Positions 17,431 through 25,311 are shown, counted from the first letter of the stretch. The stretch: DNA of 64,000 bases from Sphingobium ummariense RL-3 (GCF_000447205.1 NZ_AUWY01000074.1:62001-126000); one strand, 5' to 3'. Numbers and translations are program-made. The notes: generated by a model from the letters alone, not told the origin.

Positions 17431-18219
17431 ATGGCTTCCTCTGCCCCTGCAACCGTTTACCTGGTCGGTGCCGGTCCCGGCGATCCCGAGTTGCTGACCC
17501 TGCGCGCCGCGCGGCTGATCGCGGCGGCGGGGGTGATCGTGCATGACGGGCTGGTATCGCCGGAGGTGCTGGCGATGGCCCGGCCGGATGCGCAGCGGAT
17601 TTCGGTCGCCAAGCAGCGCAGCCGCCATTCGATGCCGCAGGACGAGATCAACGCCCTGCTGGTGCGACTGGCACGCGAGGGGCGCAGCGTGGTGCGGCTG
17701 AAGGGCGGCGATCCGTTCATCTTCGGCCGCGGCGGCGAGGAAGTGGACGCCTGCCGCGCGGCGGGCGTTCCGGTAGAGGTGGTGCCGGGCATCAGCGCGG
17801 CGCTGGGAAGCGCGGCGCAGGCGCAGCTCCCCCTCACCCATCGCGCCGCTTCGAGCGCGGTGAGCTTCGTCGCGGGGCAGTGCAAGGGTCTGACCGAGCA
17901 GGACTGGTCCGGGCTGGCGGGCAAGGGCCGGACGCTCGTTATCTACATGGGCGTGGCGACGGCGGCCGACATCGCCGACAAGCTGATCGCCGACGGCGTG
18001 GCGCCGGGCATACCGGTGGCCGTGCTGGAGAAGGGTACGCGCGCCGACGCGCGGGTGCTGCGGACGCTGCTGGCGGACCTGGGCGACATGGTGGCGCGCG
18101 AGGCGGTGAAGAGCCCCGCGCTGATCGTGGTCGGCGAGGTGGCGGCGCTGGCGAATGCGCGCGATGTGATGGCCGGCTGGGCCGCGCAGGTTGAAAGGGA
18201 ATCGGAGATGCGTTCGTGA
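17431..18219 (+). CDS. cobA: Uroporphyrinogen-III C-methyltransferase
   Basis: About 262 residues, single-domain SUMT. Motifs: VYLVGAGPGDPELLTLRAAR near the N-terminus, RLKGGDPFIFGRGGEE (SAM-binding), VVPGISAALGSAAQ, and LPLTHR. It methylates uroporphyrinogen III twice to precorrin-2, feeding siroheme for the sulfite reductase encoded downstream. ATG 17431 is chosen; GTG 17422 is also in frame. It lacks the CysG dehydrogenase/chelatase domain, so another enzyme must finish siroheme. First gene of a tightly packed operon: its end overlaps the next start by 4 bp. Confidence 0.92.
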   Translation: MASSAPATVYLVGAGPGDPELLTLRAARLIAAAGVIVHDGLVSPEVLAMARPDAQRISVAKQRSRHSMPQDEINALLVRLAREGRSVVRLKGGDPFIFGRGGEEVDACRAAGVPVEVVPGISAALGSAAQAQLPLTHRAASSAVSFVAGQCKGLTEQDWSGLAGKGRTLVIYMGVATAADIADKLIADGVAPGIPVAVLEKGTRADARVLRTLLADLGDMVAREAVKSPALIVVGEVAALANARDVMAGWAAQVERESEMRS

Positions 18220-18512
18220 AGATATTGACGGGCAATGACCTTGTGACCGGGGATGTCGTCTGGTGGGCGGGCGATGGCTGGTCGCGGCTGGTCGGCGATG
18301 CGGTCGATGTCGGCGAGCGCGGCGACGAACTGGCCCGCGCCGAGGAAGCCGCGCTGCGGGTCGTCGCGCCCTATGTGATCGACGCGACCGTCACCGACGA
18401 AGGCGTGCGCCCCGCCCATATCAAGGACCGCATCCGCGCGCTCGGCCCGACCGTGCGCCCCGACCTGACGCTGAAACCGAATGATGCCGACGCCGGCAAC
18501 TGGGTGATCTGA
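18216..18512 (+). CDS. DUF2849 family protein
   Basis: 98 residues matching DUF2849, a short alphaproteobacterial family encoded almost always between siroheme methyltransferase and sulfite reductase genes: MKILTGNDLVTGDVVWWAGD, VVAPYVIDAT, AHIKDRIRALGPTVRPDL. Here it overlaps cobA by 4 bp and precedes cysI by 2 bp. It probably assists sulfite reductase assembly or siroheme delivery. That role is inferred from the constant neighbourhood and is not established. Confidence 0.85.
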   Translation: MKILTGNDLVTGDVVWWAGDGWSRLVGDAVDVGERGDELARAEEAALRVVAPYVIDATVTDEGVRPAHIKDRIRALGPTVRPDLTLKPNDADAGNWVI

Positions 18513-18514
18513 AC

Positions 18515-20146
18515 ATGTATCGCTACGACAATTACGACCAGTCCATCGTCGAGGCCCGCGTCGACGAATTCCGCGACCAGGTGCAGCGCCGCCTGACCGG
18601 CGCGCTGACCGAGGACCAGTTCAAGCCGCTGCGGCTGATGAACGGGCTCTACCTGCAGCTGCACGCCTATATGCTGCGCGTTGCCATCCCCTATGGCACG
18701 CTGTCCGGGCGGCAGATGCGCAAGCTGGGCGAGATCGCGCGGAAATATGACAAGGGCTATGGCCACTTCACCACGCGCACGAACATCCAGTACAACTGGA
18801 TCAAGCTGGCCGATGCGCCCGATATCCTGGCGGAGCTGGCGGGCGTGGAGATGCACGCCATCCAGACCAGCGGCAATTGCATCCGCAACATCTCGTCCGA
18901 CCAATATGCCGGCGTGTCCGCCGACGAGGTGGCGGACCCCCGCCCCTGGGCCGAGCTGCTGCGCCAATGGTCGAGCTTCCACCCGGAATTCACCTATCTG
19001 CCGCGCAAGTTCAAGATCTGCGTGATCGCGGCGGAAGAGGACCGGGCGGCGATGCGGCTGCACGACATCGGCCTGAAGCTGGTGGAGCGCGACGGCGCTA
19101 TCGGGGCCGAGGTCTATGCCGGCGGGGGAATGGGGCGTACGCCGATGGTTTCGCCGCAGATCCGCGACTTCGTGCCCGAGGACGAGATCGTGTCCTATCT
19201 GGAGGCGTGCCTGCGGGTCTATAACCGCCATGGCCGGCGCGACAACAAGTACAAGGCGCGGATCAAGATCCTGGTCCACGAGCTGGGCGTCGAGGAATAT
19301 AAGCGGCAGGTGGAGGAAGAGTTCGCGCATATGCGGACGCTGGGCCTCAACCCGCCGACTGAGGAGCTGGATCGCATCCGCGCGCATTTCGCCGGGCCGG
19401 ACTATGAGACGGGCCTGAGCGATGCGATCGACCGCAGCGATCCCGCCTTCGCCCTGTGGGTCGACCGACAGGTCGTGGCGCACCGGGCGCCGGGCTATGC
19501 GATCGTCAACATCAGCCTGAAGCCGCGCGGCGGCATTCCCGGCGACGCTTCGGCCGAGCAGATCGAGCTGGTGGCGGCGCTGGCCGAGCAATACAGCCTG
19601 GACGAGCTGCGCGTCACCCATGCGCAGAACCTGGTCCTGCCGCATGTAAGGAAGGCGGACCTGTACGCCGTCTGGCAGAAGCTGGACGAGGCGGGTCTGG
19701 CGGAGGCCAATCTGGACCTCATCACCGACATCATCGCCTGCCCCGGGTTGGACTATTGCAGCCTCGCCAATGCGCGCTCGATCCCGCTGGCGCAGAAGCT
19801 GTCGGAGCGCTTCGCCGCGCAGGACCGTCAGGCCGAGCTGGGCGAGCTGAAGGTCAAGATTTCCGGCTGCATCAACGCCTGCGGCCACCATCATGCAGGG
19901 CATATCGGCGTGCTGGGCGTGGACCGGAAGGGCGTGGAGAATTTCCAGCTGTCGCTCGGCGGATCGGGCGCGGAGGATGCCAGCGTCGGCCAGATCACCG
20001 GCCCCGGTTTCTCCGAGGACGGCGTGGTCGATGCGATCGAGAAGGTCACCGACCTCTATCTCGCCGAGCGGCAGGAGGGGGAGCGTTTTCTCGACACCTA
20101 TCGCCGGATCGGCATGAAGCCGTTCAAGGAGGCGATCTATGGCTGA
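18515..20146 (+). CDS. cysI: Ferredoxin-type nitrite/sulfite reductase, hemoprotein
   Basis: 543 residues with the two-fold repeated sulfite/nitrite reductase architecture. The siroheme-4Fe-4S ligands are seen as CPGLDYC (Cys-x5-Cys) and CINACGHHHAGHIG (Cys-x3-Cys) in the C-terminal half. The N-terminal half has YGHFTTRTNIQYNWI, the substrate-side Arg region. It reduces sulfite to sulfide with six electrons in the cytoplasm. Context with an APS reductase and DUF934 assigns it to sulfate assimilation rather than nitrite. The end overlaps the DUF934 start by 8 bp. Confidence 0.92.
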   Translation: MYRYDNYDQSIVEARVDEFRDQVQRRLTGALTEDQFKPLRLMNGLYLQLHAYMLRVAIPYGTLSGRQMRKLGEIARKYDKGYGHFTTRTNIQYNWIKLADAPDILAELAGVEMHAIQTSGNCIRNISSDQYAGVSADEVADPRPWAELLRQWSSFHPEFTYLPRKFKICVIAAEEDRAAMRLHDIGLKLVERDGAIGAEVYAGGGMGRTPMVSPQIRDFVPEDEIVSYLEACLRVYNRHGRRDNKYKARIKILVHELGVEEYKRQVEEEFAHMRTLGLNPPTEELDRIRAHFAGPDYETGLSDAIDRSDPAFALWVDRQVVAHRAPGYAIVNISLKPRGGIPGDASAEQIELVAALAEQYSLDELRVTHAQNLVLPHVRKADLYAVWQKLDEAGLAEANLDLITDIIACPGLDYCSLANARSIPLAQKLSERFAAQDRQAELGELKVKISGCINACGHHHAGHIGVLGVDRKGVENFQLSLGGSGAEDASVGQITGPGFSEDGVVDAIEKVTDLYLAERQEGERFLDTYRRIGMKPFKEAIYG

Positions 20147-20579
20147 GTTCCTGTCCTTTCGCGAAGGCGAGGCCGCGCAGGAGCCGGCCGTCACGGTCGA
20201 AGCCTTCACCGGCCAGTCCAACGCCACCGCCGTCCGCATCGAGCCGGGCGAGGATGCACGCGAGCTGCTGCCCTGCCTCGATCGGCTGGCGCTGGTGGAA
20301 GTGAACTTCCCCGGTTTCGGCGACGGACGCGGCTACAGCGCCGCCCGCATCCTGCGCGAGGCCGGCTATCAGGGCGAGCTGCGCGCGGTGGGCGACGTGC
20401 TGGTGGACCAGATCGTCGCGATGCGCCGCTGCGGCTTCGACAGCTTCCGGCCGGACAAGCCGCTGGACGATGCCGCTGTGGAGCGCGCCCTCACCCGTTA
20501 TGCCGACGTCTATCAGAAGAGCGTCGATGGCCGCAGCCCCGTCTGGGCGAAGCGGCACCCGGAGAAAACAGATGGCTGA
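20139..20579 (+). CDS. DUF934 family protein
   Basis: 146 residues of DUF934, a family always found next to cysI/cysH in proteobacteria. Typical sequence: LALVEVNFPGFGDGRGYSAA, ILREAGYQGELRAVGDVLVD and MRRCGFDSF. Overlaps cysI by 8 bp and cysH by 8 bp, so all three proteins are made in a fixed ratio. Likely an accessory factor for the sulfite reductase (inference from synteny; no activity is assigned to the family with certainty). Confidence 0.87.
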   Translation: MAEFLSFREGEAAQEPAVTVEAFTGQSNATAVRIEPGEDARELLPCLDRLALVEVNFPGFGDGRGYSAARILREAGYQGELRAVGDVLVDQIVAMRRCGFDSFRPDKPLDDAAVERALTRYADVYQKSVDGRSPVWAKRHPEKTDG

Positions 20580-21357
20580 GCCTGCCCGCAAGCTGGACGT
20601 CATAGACGCTCGCCCCGCCTTCACCCAGGCGGATGCGGACGCGCTGAACGCGCGGTTCGAGGGGGTGGACACGCTGACGATGCTGCGGACGGTGTTCGCC
20701 GAAGGGCTGGCGGGCAAGGTCGCGGTCGTCTCCTCCTTCGGCACGGAGAGCGCGGTGCTGCTCGACCTGGTGGCGAAGGCCGACCCGAGCGTGCCGGTGA
20801 TCTTTGTCGACACGCTGAAAATGTTCGCGGAAACGCTGAACTATCGCGATACGCTCATCAAGCGCCTGGGCTTCACGGACAGCCGGACGGTGACGCCCGA
20901 CGCGGCGGTGCTGGCGAAGAAGGACGAGACCGGCCTGCGCTGGTCCTACGACCCAGACGGCTGCTGCGAGATCCGCAAGGTCGAGCCGATGAAGCGCGCC
21001 AAGGATGGCCTGGACGCCTGGATTTCGGGCCGCAAGGCATTCCAGTCCGTGACGCGGCAGAACCTGCCGCGCTTCGAGGTCGAGGACGGCCGGCTGAAGA
21101 TCAATCCGCTGGGCGACTGGACCAAGTCGGACCTGGAAGCCTGGTTCGCGGCGCACGACCTGCCCCGTCACCCGCTGGAGGCGCAGGGCTATCTGTCGAT
21201 CGGCTGCGAGCCGTGCACGTCCAAGGTCCTGCCGGGCGAAGACCCGCGTGCGGGGCGCTGGCGCGGCTGGGACAAGGTGGAATGCGGCATCCATTCGCCG
21301 GTGTCGCCGATCCCGGTGGCCGATCCCGACGATCCAGCCAACCAGCCGGCGTTCTGA
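20572..21357 (+). CDS. cysH: Adenylyl-sulfate (APS-type) reductase
   Basis: About 261 residues of the PAPS/APS reductase family. It has the PP-loop VSSFGTESAVLL, the Cys-Cys pair in GCCEIRK and the CxxC in GCEPCTSKVLPGEDPRAGRW, which together ligate a 4Fe-4S cluster. This marks the bacterial APS-reductase type instead of the E. coli PAPS type. The C-terminal VECGIH holds the catalytic Cys. It reduces APS to sulfite with thioredoxin. The start at 20572 overlaps the end of the DUF934 gene. Last gene of the cobA-DUF2849-cysI-DUF934-cysH operon. Confidence 0.92.
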   Translation: MAEPARKLDVIDARPAFTQADADALNARFEGVDTLTMLRTVFAEGLAGKVAVVSSFGTESAVLLDLVAKADPSVPVIFVDTLKMFAETLNYRDTLIKRLGFTDSRTVTPDAAVLAKKDETGLRWSYDPDGCCEIRKVEPMKRAKDGLDAWISGRKAFQSVTRQNLPRFEVEDGRLKINPLGDWTKSDLEAWFAAHDLPRHPLEAQGYLSIGCEPCTSKVLPGEDPRAGRWRGWDKVECGIHSPVSPIPVADPDDPANQPAF

Positions 21358-21379
21358 CCGATCGCAGCCCTGGGCTTTG

Positions 21380-22036
21380 TCAGGCCCGCACCAGCTCCAC
21401 GGCGCGGGCAAACACCGCCTCGAACATCTCGCGCGTCAGACGCCCGGTGTTCTGGTTGTAGCGGGAGCAGTGGTAGCTGTCGATCAGCATGCGTCCATCG
21501 GGCATGCGATGTTCCGCCATGTGCGCGAAACGGGCCTTGGGCAATTTACCGCCGAGTATCTTCACGGCCGACTGGTGGGCGATCTGGCCGAGCGCGATGA
21601 ACACCCGCGCCCGGGGCAGCATATCCACCGCCTGCGCCAGGAAGGGCCGGCAGGTGCGGATTTCCTCCGGCGTCGGCTTGTTCTGGGGCGGGAGGCACTT
21701 GACCGAATTGACGATGATGAAGTCGCGCAGGACGAGACCGTCGTCGGGGCGGGCTTCATATTGCCCCTCGGCCAGCCCGAACTTCGCCAGCGTCTCGAAC
21801 AGCAGCACCCCGGCATGGTCGCCGGTAAAGGGCCGCCCCGTGCGGTTGGCGCCATGCTTGCCGGGGGCGAGGCCGATCATCGCGATCCGCGCTTCGGGAT
21901 CGCCGAAAGCGGGCACCGGCGCATTCCACCAGCCGGGAAATTCCGCCCGGCATTCCTGGCGTAGCGCGACGAGACGGGGGCAGCGCGGACAATCATGGGG
22001 CGGCTCGCTTTGCGGCAGGGGACTTTCCAGCATCAT
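21380..22036 (-). CDS. Family 5 uracil-DNA glycosylase (UDGb)
   Basis: 218 residues. It shows the 4Fe-4S Cys set (CPRC near residues 16-19, plus VKCLPP and RTCRPF) and the family motif GLAPGKHGANRTGRPFTGD, the active-site loop of UDGb enzymes. The C-terminal SYHCSRYNQNTGR is the DNA-minor-groove leucine/His loop region. It removes uracil, hypoxanthine and related lesions from DNA. Alternative ATG one codon downstream. Convergent with cysH, 22 bp apart. Confidence 0.88.
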   Translation of the reverse strand: MMLESPLPQSEPPHDCPRCPRLVALRQECRAEFPGWWNAPVPAFGDPEARIAMIGLAPGKHGANRTGRPFTGDHAGVLLFETLAKFGLAEGQYEARPDDGLVLRDFIIVNSVKCLPPQNKPTPEEIRTCRPFLAQAVDMLPRARVFIALGQIAHQSAVKILGGKLPKARFAHMAEHRMPDGRMLIDSYHCSRYNQNTGRLTREMFEAVFARAVELVRA

Positions 22037-22059
22037 GCGCAGCAGATAGGCGGCCTTTC

Positions 22060-22572
22060 ATGGCCGGGACAAGAGCAGGACATCGCTACGCCATCGCATT
22101 GGGATCGAACCGTGCCCTGTCGGCGCGGCTGTCGCCCGCGCGGCTGGTGGAAGCGGCGGCGGGGGAGATCGCAGCGCACGGCCGGGTGCTGGCCCGGTCG
22201 CCGCTGGTCGTGACCGATCCCGTCGGCCCTTCCCTGCGCCGCTATGTCAACGCCGCGCTGGTGCTGGAGAGCCTGCTGCCGCCCCAGGCGATGCTGGCGG
22301 CGTTGCAGCGGATCGAAAGCGCGCTGGGACGGCGGCGGCAGCGCCGCTGGGGCGCGCGCACGGTCGACATCGACATCATCCTGTGGTCGGGCGGGCTGTG
22401 GCAGGGCAAGGCGCTGACCATCCCCCACCCCGCCTTTCGCGGCCGGGATTTCGTGCTGACCCCGCTCGCGGCGGTGGCGCCGGCGTGGCGCGATCCGCTG
22501 ACCGGCCGTTCCGTCCGGCATTTGCGACACCGGCTGCGCAAGCCGAGGCCGAAGTCGCGTCAGGGAGGTTGA
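22060..22572 (+). CDS. folK: 2-amino-4-hydroxy-6-hydroxymethyldihydropteridine pyrophosphokinase
   Basis: 170 residues with HPPK signatures: YAIALGSNRALS at the N-terminus, the ATP/Mg site RWGARTVDIDIILW (both Asp present) and IPHPAFRGRDFVLTPLAAVAP. It makes the pyrophosphate ester used by dihydropteroate synthase in folate synthesis. The basic tail (LRHRLRKPRPKSRQGG) is an extension. The next feature on this strand is tRNA-Lys, 43 bp downstream. Confidence 0.9.
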   Translation: MAGTRAGHRYAIALGSNRALSARLSPARLVEAAAGEIAAHGRVLARSPLVVTDPVGPSLRRYVNAALVLESLLPPQAMLAALQRIESALGRRRQRRWGARTVDIDIILWSGGLWQGKALTIPHPAFRGRDFVLTPLAAVAPAWRDPLTGRSVRHLRHRLRKPRPKSRQGG

Positions 22573-22615
22573 CCGCGACGGCCGCCGCCTCTAGGGCGAG
22601 CGCACCGCGCCTCAG

Positions 22616-22691
22616 GGGCCCTTAGCTCAGTCGGTAGAGCAACTGACTTTTAATCAGTAGGTCGCTGGTTCGAATCCAGCAGGGCTCACCA
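22616..22691 (+). tRNA. tRNA-Lys (anticodon TTT)
   Basis: A 76-nt cloverleaf with the CCA encoded. The acceptor stem GGGCCCT (22616-22622) pairs with AGGGCTC (22681-22687, one G-T pair). The anticodon stem ACTGA/TCAGT holds the loop CTTTTAA with anticodon TTT at 22649-22651. The T-arm is GCTGGTTCGAATCCAGC. Its 3' 46 nt are repeated exactly at 34989-35034, showing that it serves as the integration site of the downstream element. The gene remains intact. Confidence 0.97.
22646..22691 (+). repeat. attL: 46-bp direct repeat copy within tRNA-Lys
   Basis: Identical over 46 nt to 34989-35034, beginning ACTTTTAATCAGTAGG and ending GGGCTCACCA. It covers the anticodon loop, the T-arm, the 3' acceptor strand and CCA. 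The flanking base differs on each side (G before here, A before the right copy; AAAA after here, CCAT after the right copy), so these are the exact limits. Confidence 0.95.
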
Positions 22692-22732
22692 AAATATGTC
22701 TATTTTTCAGTGCGGTACAGCCTATCACCGAC

Positions 22733-22778
22733 TTGCGGACACGGCTTACGAGATCAATGTCCGCGTGGTGTCCGCAAG
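22733..22778. promoter_or_regulatory. Left-end integrase arm-type site candidates
   Basis: CTTGCGGACAC (22732-22742) and GTGTCCGCAAG (22768-22778) form an 11-bp inverted repeat, with another TGTCCGC at 22758-22764. The 12-mer TTGCGGACACGG at 22733-22744 recurs exactly at 34931-34942 near the other end. Repeated short motifs close to both att sites are typical of tyrosine-integrase arm binding. Confidence 0.5.
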
Positions 22779-22793
22779 ATAGCCAGCAAAGAA

Positions 22794-22814
22794 AACCCCC
22801 GCCGAAGCAGGGGT
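22794..22814 (-). terminator. Rho-independent terminator after the 22841 gene
   Basis: Read on the minus strand: CCCCTGC, loop TTCG, GCGGGGG, followed by TTTTCTTT. A 7-bp GC-rich stem (one T-G pair) with the very stable TTCG tetraloop and a U tract, 27 bp after the stop of the minus-strand gene at 22841. Confidence 0.75.
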
Positions 22815-22840
22815 AGGTTTCCACCAGTGGTTGCGGTTGG

Positions 22841-23479
22841 TCAGTTCTCGTTCGCGGCCAGGACAGCCTCCCGCTTGTCGAGCGCGGTGAGGCGGCTGCG
22901 AATCTGTCGGGCATATTCATGCGAGCCGGATGCCTCCAGTTCTGCGAGCTGCTCGTTCAGATGGTGGCGCATGCGGATCACGTCGGCATTGATCGCGCCG
23001 GCTGACTGGTCGACGCCATAGCGAGGCTTCTCGGGATAATAGTCCTCCCCCGCTCCCATCTGCGGCTCATCCTCGACATTGCCGCCGCCCGGATCGTCGT
23101 CCTCCGCAGGATCGTCATTCTCGTCATCCTCATGAAGGGCGTTGCCATATGCGTCGCGGGCCAGCAGTTCGCCACCGCCTCTGCTGAGCTTGTGCGAGCC
23201 GCGTGTGTGCCATTCGATGTAAGTTGCCGAATCCGGCTCGCTCACCGCGCAGCCGGGCGTATCGCTGGCGCTGGCCAGTGCATATGCGGACAGCACGAAA
23301 TCGTCCTCCGCGTCGTTGCCGTTCTCCAGGTCCGGATCGCCGTCCAGCAGGTCGAGAAAGTCAATGGCCAGCGACAGGAACGCCTCCAGAGATTCCCGGT
23401 CATGCCGGGCGTAGCGGAGCAGGATGCGCTGCACGGCAGGCATGGGCGGGAGCGTGTTGGGGTGCTGCATCATGCCCAT
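22841..23479 (-). CDS. Acidic hypothetical protein of phage-related element
   Basis: 212 residues. Residues 15-50 (ILLRYARHDRESLEAFLSLA then DFLDLLDGDPDLE) resemble a segment common in alphaproteobacterial prophage and plasmid hypotheticals (LDGDPDLE). The middle (about 110-145) is extremely Asp/Glu-rich (DDENDDPAEDDD). The end is helical (HHLNEQLAELEASGSHEYAR). The acidic stretch could mimic DNA or be disordered. It follows the 23481 gene by 1 bp and ends at a clear terminator. Function unknown. Confidence 0.7.
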   Translation of the reverse strand: MGMMQHPNTLPPMPAVQRILLRYARHDRESLEAFLSLAIDFLDLLDGDPDLENGNDAEDDFVLSAYALASASDTPGCAVSEPDSATYIEWHTRGSHKLSRGGGELLARDAYGNALHEDDENDDPAEDDDPGGGNVEDEPQMGAGEDYYPEKPRYGVDQSAGAINADVIRMRHHLNEQLAELEASGSHEYARQIRSRLTALDKREAVLAANEN

Positions 23480-23480
23480 G

Positions 23481-23834
23481 TTACGCCCTCCCCGCTAGAC
23501 GGCGGGCGTCTTCGAAGAGAAGCAGCAGCCGGTGATCCGAAGGGAATCCGTCCCAATCGGGATTATCCCCGAACATTGCGATGAATTTGCGCAGGAAGCC
23601 TGTGGCGTCGCGTGGTTGCCAGTCGTCGAGTGCATCAAGCGCGGCGGTAAATTCCTCCTCGGACGAGCCGCCGTTATTGAATGCCGCTTCGATCGCGAGA
23701 TATTTTCGAGCTGGATCTAGGGTCTGGGCGCAGACCAACCCCACGCCCTGAGCGGCGGCGGGGACGGAGATAGCGGCTGGTAGGAAGGCGAGCGCGCGCA
23801 TGACATCGCGCCGCGAACTGTGTAGTTCGGACAT
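23481..23834 (-). CDS. Predicted exported protein, Tat-like signal, unknown function
   Basis: 117 residues. The N-terminus SSRRDVMRALAFLPAAISVP with AAAQ after it fits a twin-arginine signal (SRRxVM) followed by a hydrophobic core and an Ala-rich cleavage site. The mature part has LAIEAAFNNGGSSEEEFTAAL and ends LLFEDARRLAGRA. Arranged 1 bp upstream of the acidic gene, on the same message. An exported protein inside a phage-related element suggests a host-modifying cargo gene. I do not recognise the family. Confidence 0.6.
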   Translation of the reverse strand: MSELHSSRRDVMRALAFLPAAISVPAAAQGVGLVCAQTLDPARKYLAIEAAFNNGGSSEEEFTAALDALDDWQPRDATGFLRKFIAMFGDNPDWDGFPSDHRLLLLFEDARRLAGRA

Positions 23835-23913
23835 AGCTGTGGCCCTTCTCAGTCAAGGGTTGCGGTTAGGGCCGGGGAAAGCGCCAACTTTCCTTCGGCC
23901 CGCCACCGTGGTA

Positions 23914-23928
23914 CCATGATAACCATGG
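23914..23928. promoter_or_regulatory. Inverted repeat overlapping the RHH gene start (possible operator)
   Basis: CCATG-ATAAC-CATGG, 5-bp arms with a 5-bp spacer, overlaps the first codons of the ribbon-helix-helix gene and faces the divergent 23834 start. RHH proteins often repress their own promoter from such a site. Short arms make this tentative. Confidence 0.35.
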
Positions 23929-24122
23929 CGATGCAAGAAACTGTGGTACCGCGCCGACGCGGACCTAAGCCCACTGGCAAAGGCGAGTCTCTCCACCTTC
24001 GCCTTCAACCGGATTTGCTAGCAGCATTGGACGCCTGGATTGAGGCCAACGTCGATCCGACCGATGGTTACGCAACCCGACCAGAGGCGGTTCGGGCCAT
24101 TCTCAGGGAGAAACTCGGATGA
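23916..24122 (+). CDS. Ribbon-helix-helix (CopG-like) regulator
   Basis: 68 residues. The strand-helix-helix pattern ESLHLRLQPDLLAALDAWIE and TRPEAVRAILREKLG is typical of CopG/Arc-type DNA-binding antitoxins and regulators. The in-frame ATG codons at 23925 and 23931 are other possible starts. Its stop overlaps the next gene's ATG (ATGA, 4 bp), an antitoxin-toxin-like arrangement, although the partner has no recognisable toxin motif. Likely controls the plus-strand cargo block 23916-25311. Confidence 0.7.
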   Translation: MITMAMQETVVPRRRGPKPTGKGESLHLRLQPDLLAALDAWIEANVDPTDGYATRPEAVRAILREKLG

Positions 24123-24397
24123 TTTTTGAACCGGGTACCGAATATTGGCTGACGTGGGGGACCACCGACGAACAGATTCTCAGTTCAATCAAGGTTATCG
24201 GGCAAGACGGCACTTGGCTTCACATCGAGTCAGAGAAAGAAGGCTTGGACCCGATGATAAACCTTGCCGCTCCCATCTTCATCAGCGCACGCAAGCGCAA
24301 TCGCGAAACCGAAAAGGGTTTCGTCAGCCGCATTTCGTTTGTGGATCATGCGGGCCGCGAAGGCGGTCATATGGATATTGGTAGCGAGGGGAAATAG
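24119..24397 (+). CDS. Hypothetical protein coupled to the RHH gene
   Basis: 92 residues, starting MIFEPGTEYWLTWGTTDEQI, with alternating short strands (DGTWLHIESEKEGLDPMINL, FISARKR) and no signal or membrane segment. Overlaps the RHH gene by 4 bp. The lower GC of this stretch compared with the flanks points to recent acquisition. It could be a toxin-like partner by position only. I recognise no catalytic motif. Confidence 0.6.
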   Translation: MIFEPGTEYWLTWGTTDEQILSSIKVIGQDGTWLHIESEKEGLDPMINLAAPIFISARKRNRETEKGFVSRISFVDHAGREGGHMDIGSEGK

Positions 24398-24398
24398 C

Positions 24399-24761
24399 AT
24401 GCTGAACTTCGTGCTAGTAATACGCGAACCGGGCCGTCTTGCGCCTGATTACTCGCTTAACTTCACGGCTGCTGTTCTCCCTCGCGTGGGCGATTACATC
24501 TCCGTGCAGCGCAGCGACAAACCACGACCCTATGGCGAAGACATGATCGTCAGGGCGGTTTGGTGGCGCCTGGACCACCCAGAGACTGGAACTGCAACCA
24601 CAGAGCCAAAGGCTGGAAGCGTCAACGAGATTTTCGTCGAATGCGAGCCCGCTGTGGGGCCGTATTCAAGCGATCAATGGCGCGACATGATCGCAGCCAG
24701 CGGCGGTCCCGAATTTGAGGTTGAACGCTTCTCCGTGCGTGAATCAGATATCGGTCGCTGA
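24399..24761 (+). CDS. Hypothetical protein in cargo block
   Basis: 120 residues from ATG 24399, 1 bp after the previous stop. The sequence is beta-rich (LNFVLVIREPGRLAPDYSLN, LPRVGDYISVQR, DMIVRAVWWRLDHPETG) with a C-terminal acidic helix. No signal peptide or known motif. It is part of the low-GC plus-strand run and probably co-transcribed with the RHH gene. Confidence 0.6.
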   Translation: MLNFVLVIREPGRLAPDYSLNFTAAVLPRVGDYISVQRSDKPRPYGEDMIVRAVWWRLDHPETGTATTEPKAGSVNEIFVECEPAVGPYSSDQWRDMIAASGGPEFEVERFSVRESDIGR

Positions 24762-25311
24762 TGATTGGCGACAGGTGATCCCGACAAACATCACCTGGGG
24801 ATCGGTTGCGGACTGGGTTTCCGGCATCGGGTCCGTATTGGCGAGCTTGGTGGCGCTTTACCTGTCCGGATCGGAACGCCGTGCGCGACGCGAGGGAGAG
24901 CGGCCTATCATAAGCTGCAGCTTGGAATCGGGCGGCGGCGAAGGCTGGGTGAGGGTATTCGTCGGGTTCGACAATCCTTCTTCCAAGCCATGGAGATGTT
25001 ATAGTGCAGAGGTGGTGCGCCCTCGCAGCGGCTTGATAGTGTATGAATCGGATAGTCTCGATTACGAGACGATGGAGACGGTGTTTAAGGTTGAGCTGAG
25101 AGATGCCCATGCGAAAAGAAATCTTCCTCTTGATATCACTATCGGTCCGATAGGTTCTCAGGCCCCATCGTGGTCCGCTACTGGCCGAGGTAACTACACT
25201 TATCGTCATTTTTATGCCACTAAATCAGAACATCACCCTTTCAAACTCCGGCTATCATTTGAATCGATGGAGCCAACTCCAGATCGTTTCACGGCGGTTA
25301 TCGTCAGATAG
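24715..25311 (+). CDS. Membrane-anchored hypothetical protein in cargo block
   Basis: Up to 198 residues. A single transmembrane helix (WVSGIGSVLASLVALYLSG, about 31-49) is followed by a basic stop (SERRARREGERP) and a beta-rich soluble domain of about 140 residues (RVFVGFDNPSSKPW, FKLRLSFES). The start is uncertain: the frame opens at TTG 24715 and overlaps the previous gene by 47 bp; GTG codons at 24739 and 24775 are alternatives. GC is visibly lower than the chromosome. A one-TM plus soluble sensor-like fold is common among phage-carried defence or exclusion proteins, but no assignment is possible. Confidence 0.55.
   Translation: MRLNASPCVNQISVADDWRQVIPTNITWGSVADWVSGIGSVLASLVALYLSGSERRARREGERPIISCSLESGGGEGWVRVFVGFDNPSSKPWRCYSAEVVRPRSGLIVYESDSLDYETMETVFKVELRDAHAKRNLPLDITIGPIGSQAPSWSATGRGNYTYRHFYATKSEHHPFKLRLSFESMEPTPDRFTAVIVR

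Noticed and set aside
18371..20239. A 622-codon open frame on the minus strand
   Set aside because: Antisense shadow of cysI, whose siroheme Cys motifs establish the coding strand.
22732..22778. CRISPR-like short repeats
   Set aside because: Only a few 7-12 bp motifs with irregular spacing near both att sites; they fit integrase arm sites. No CRISPR array or cas gene is seen in the window.
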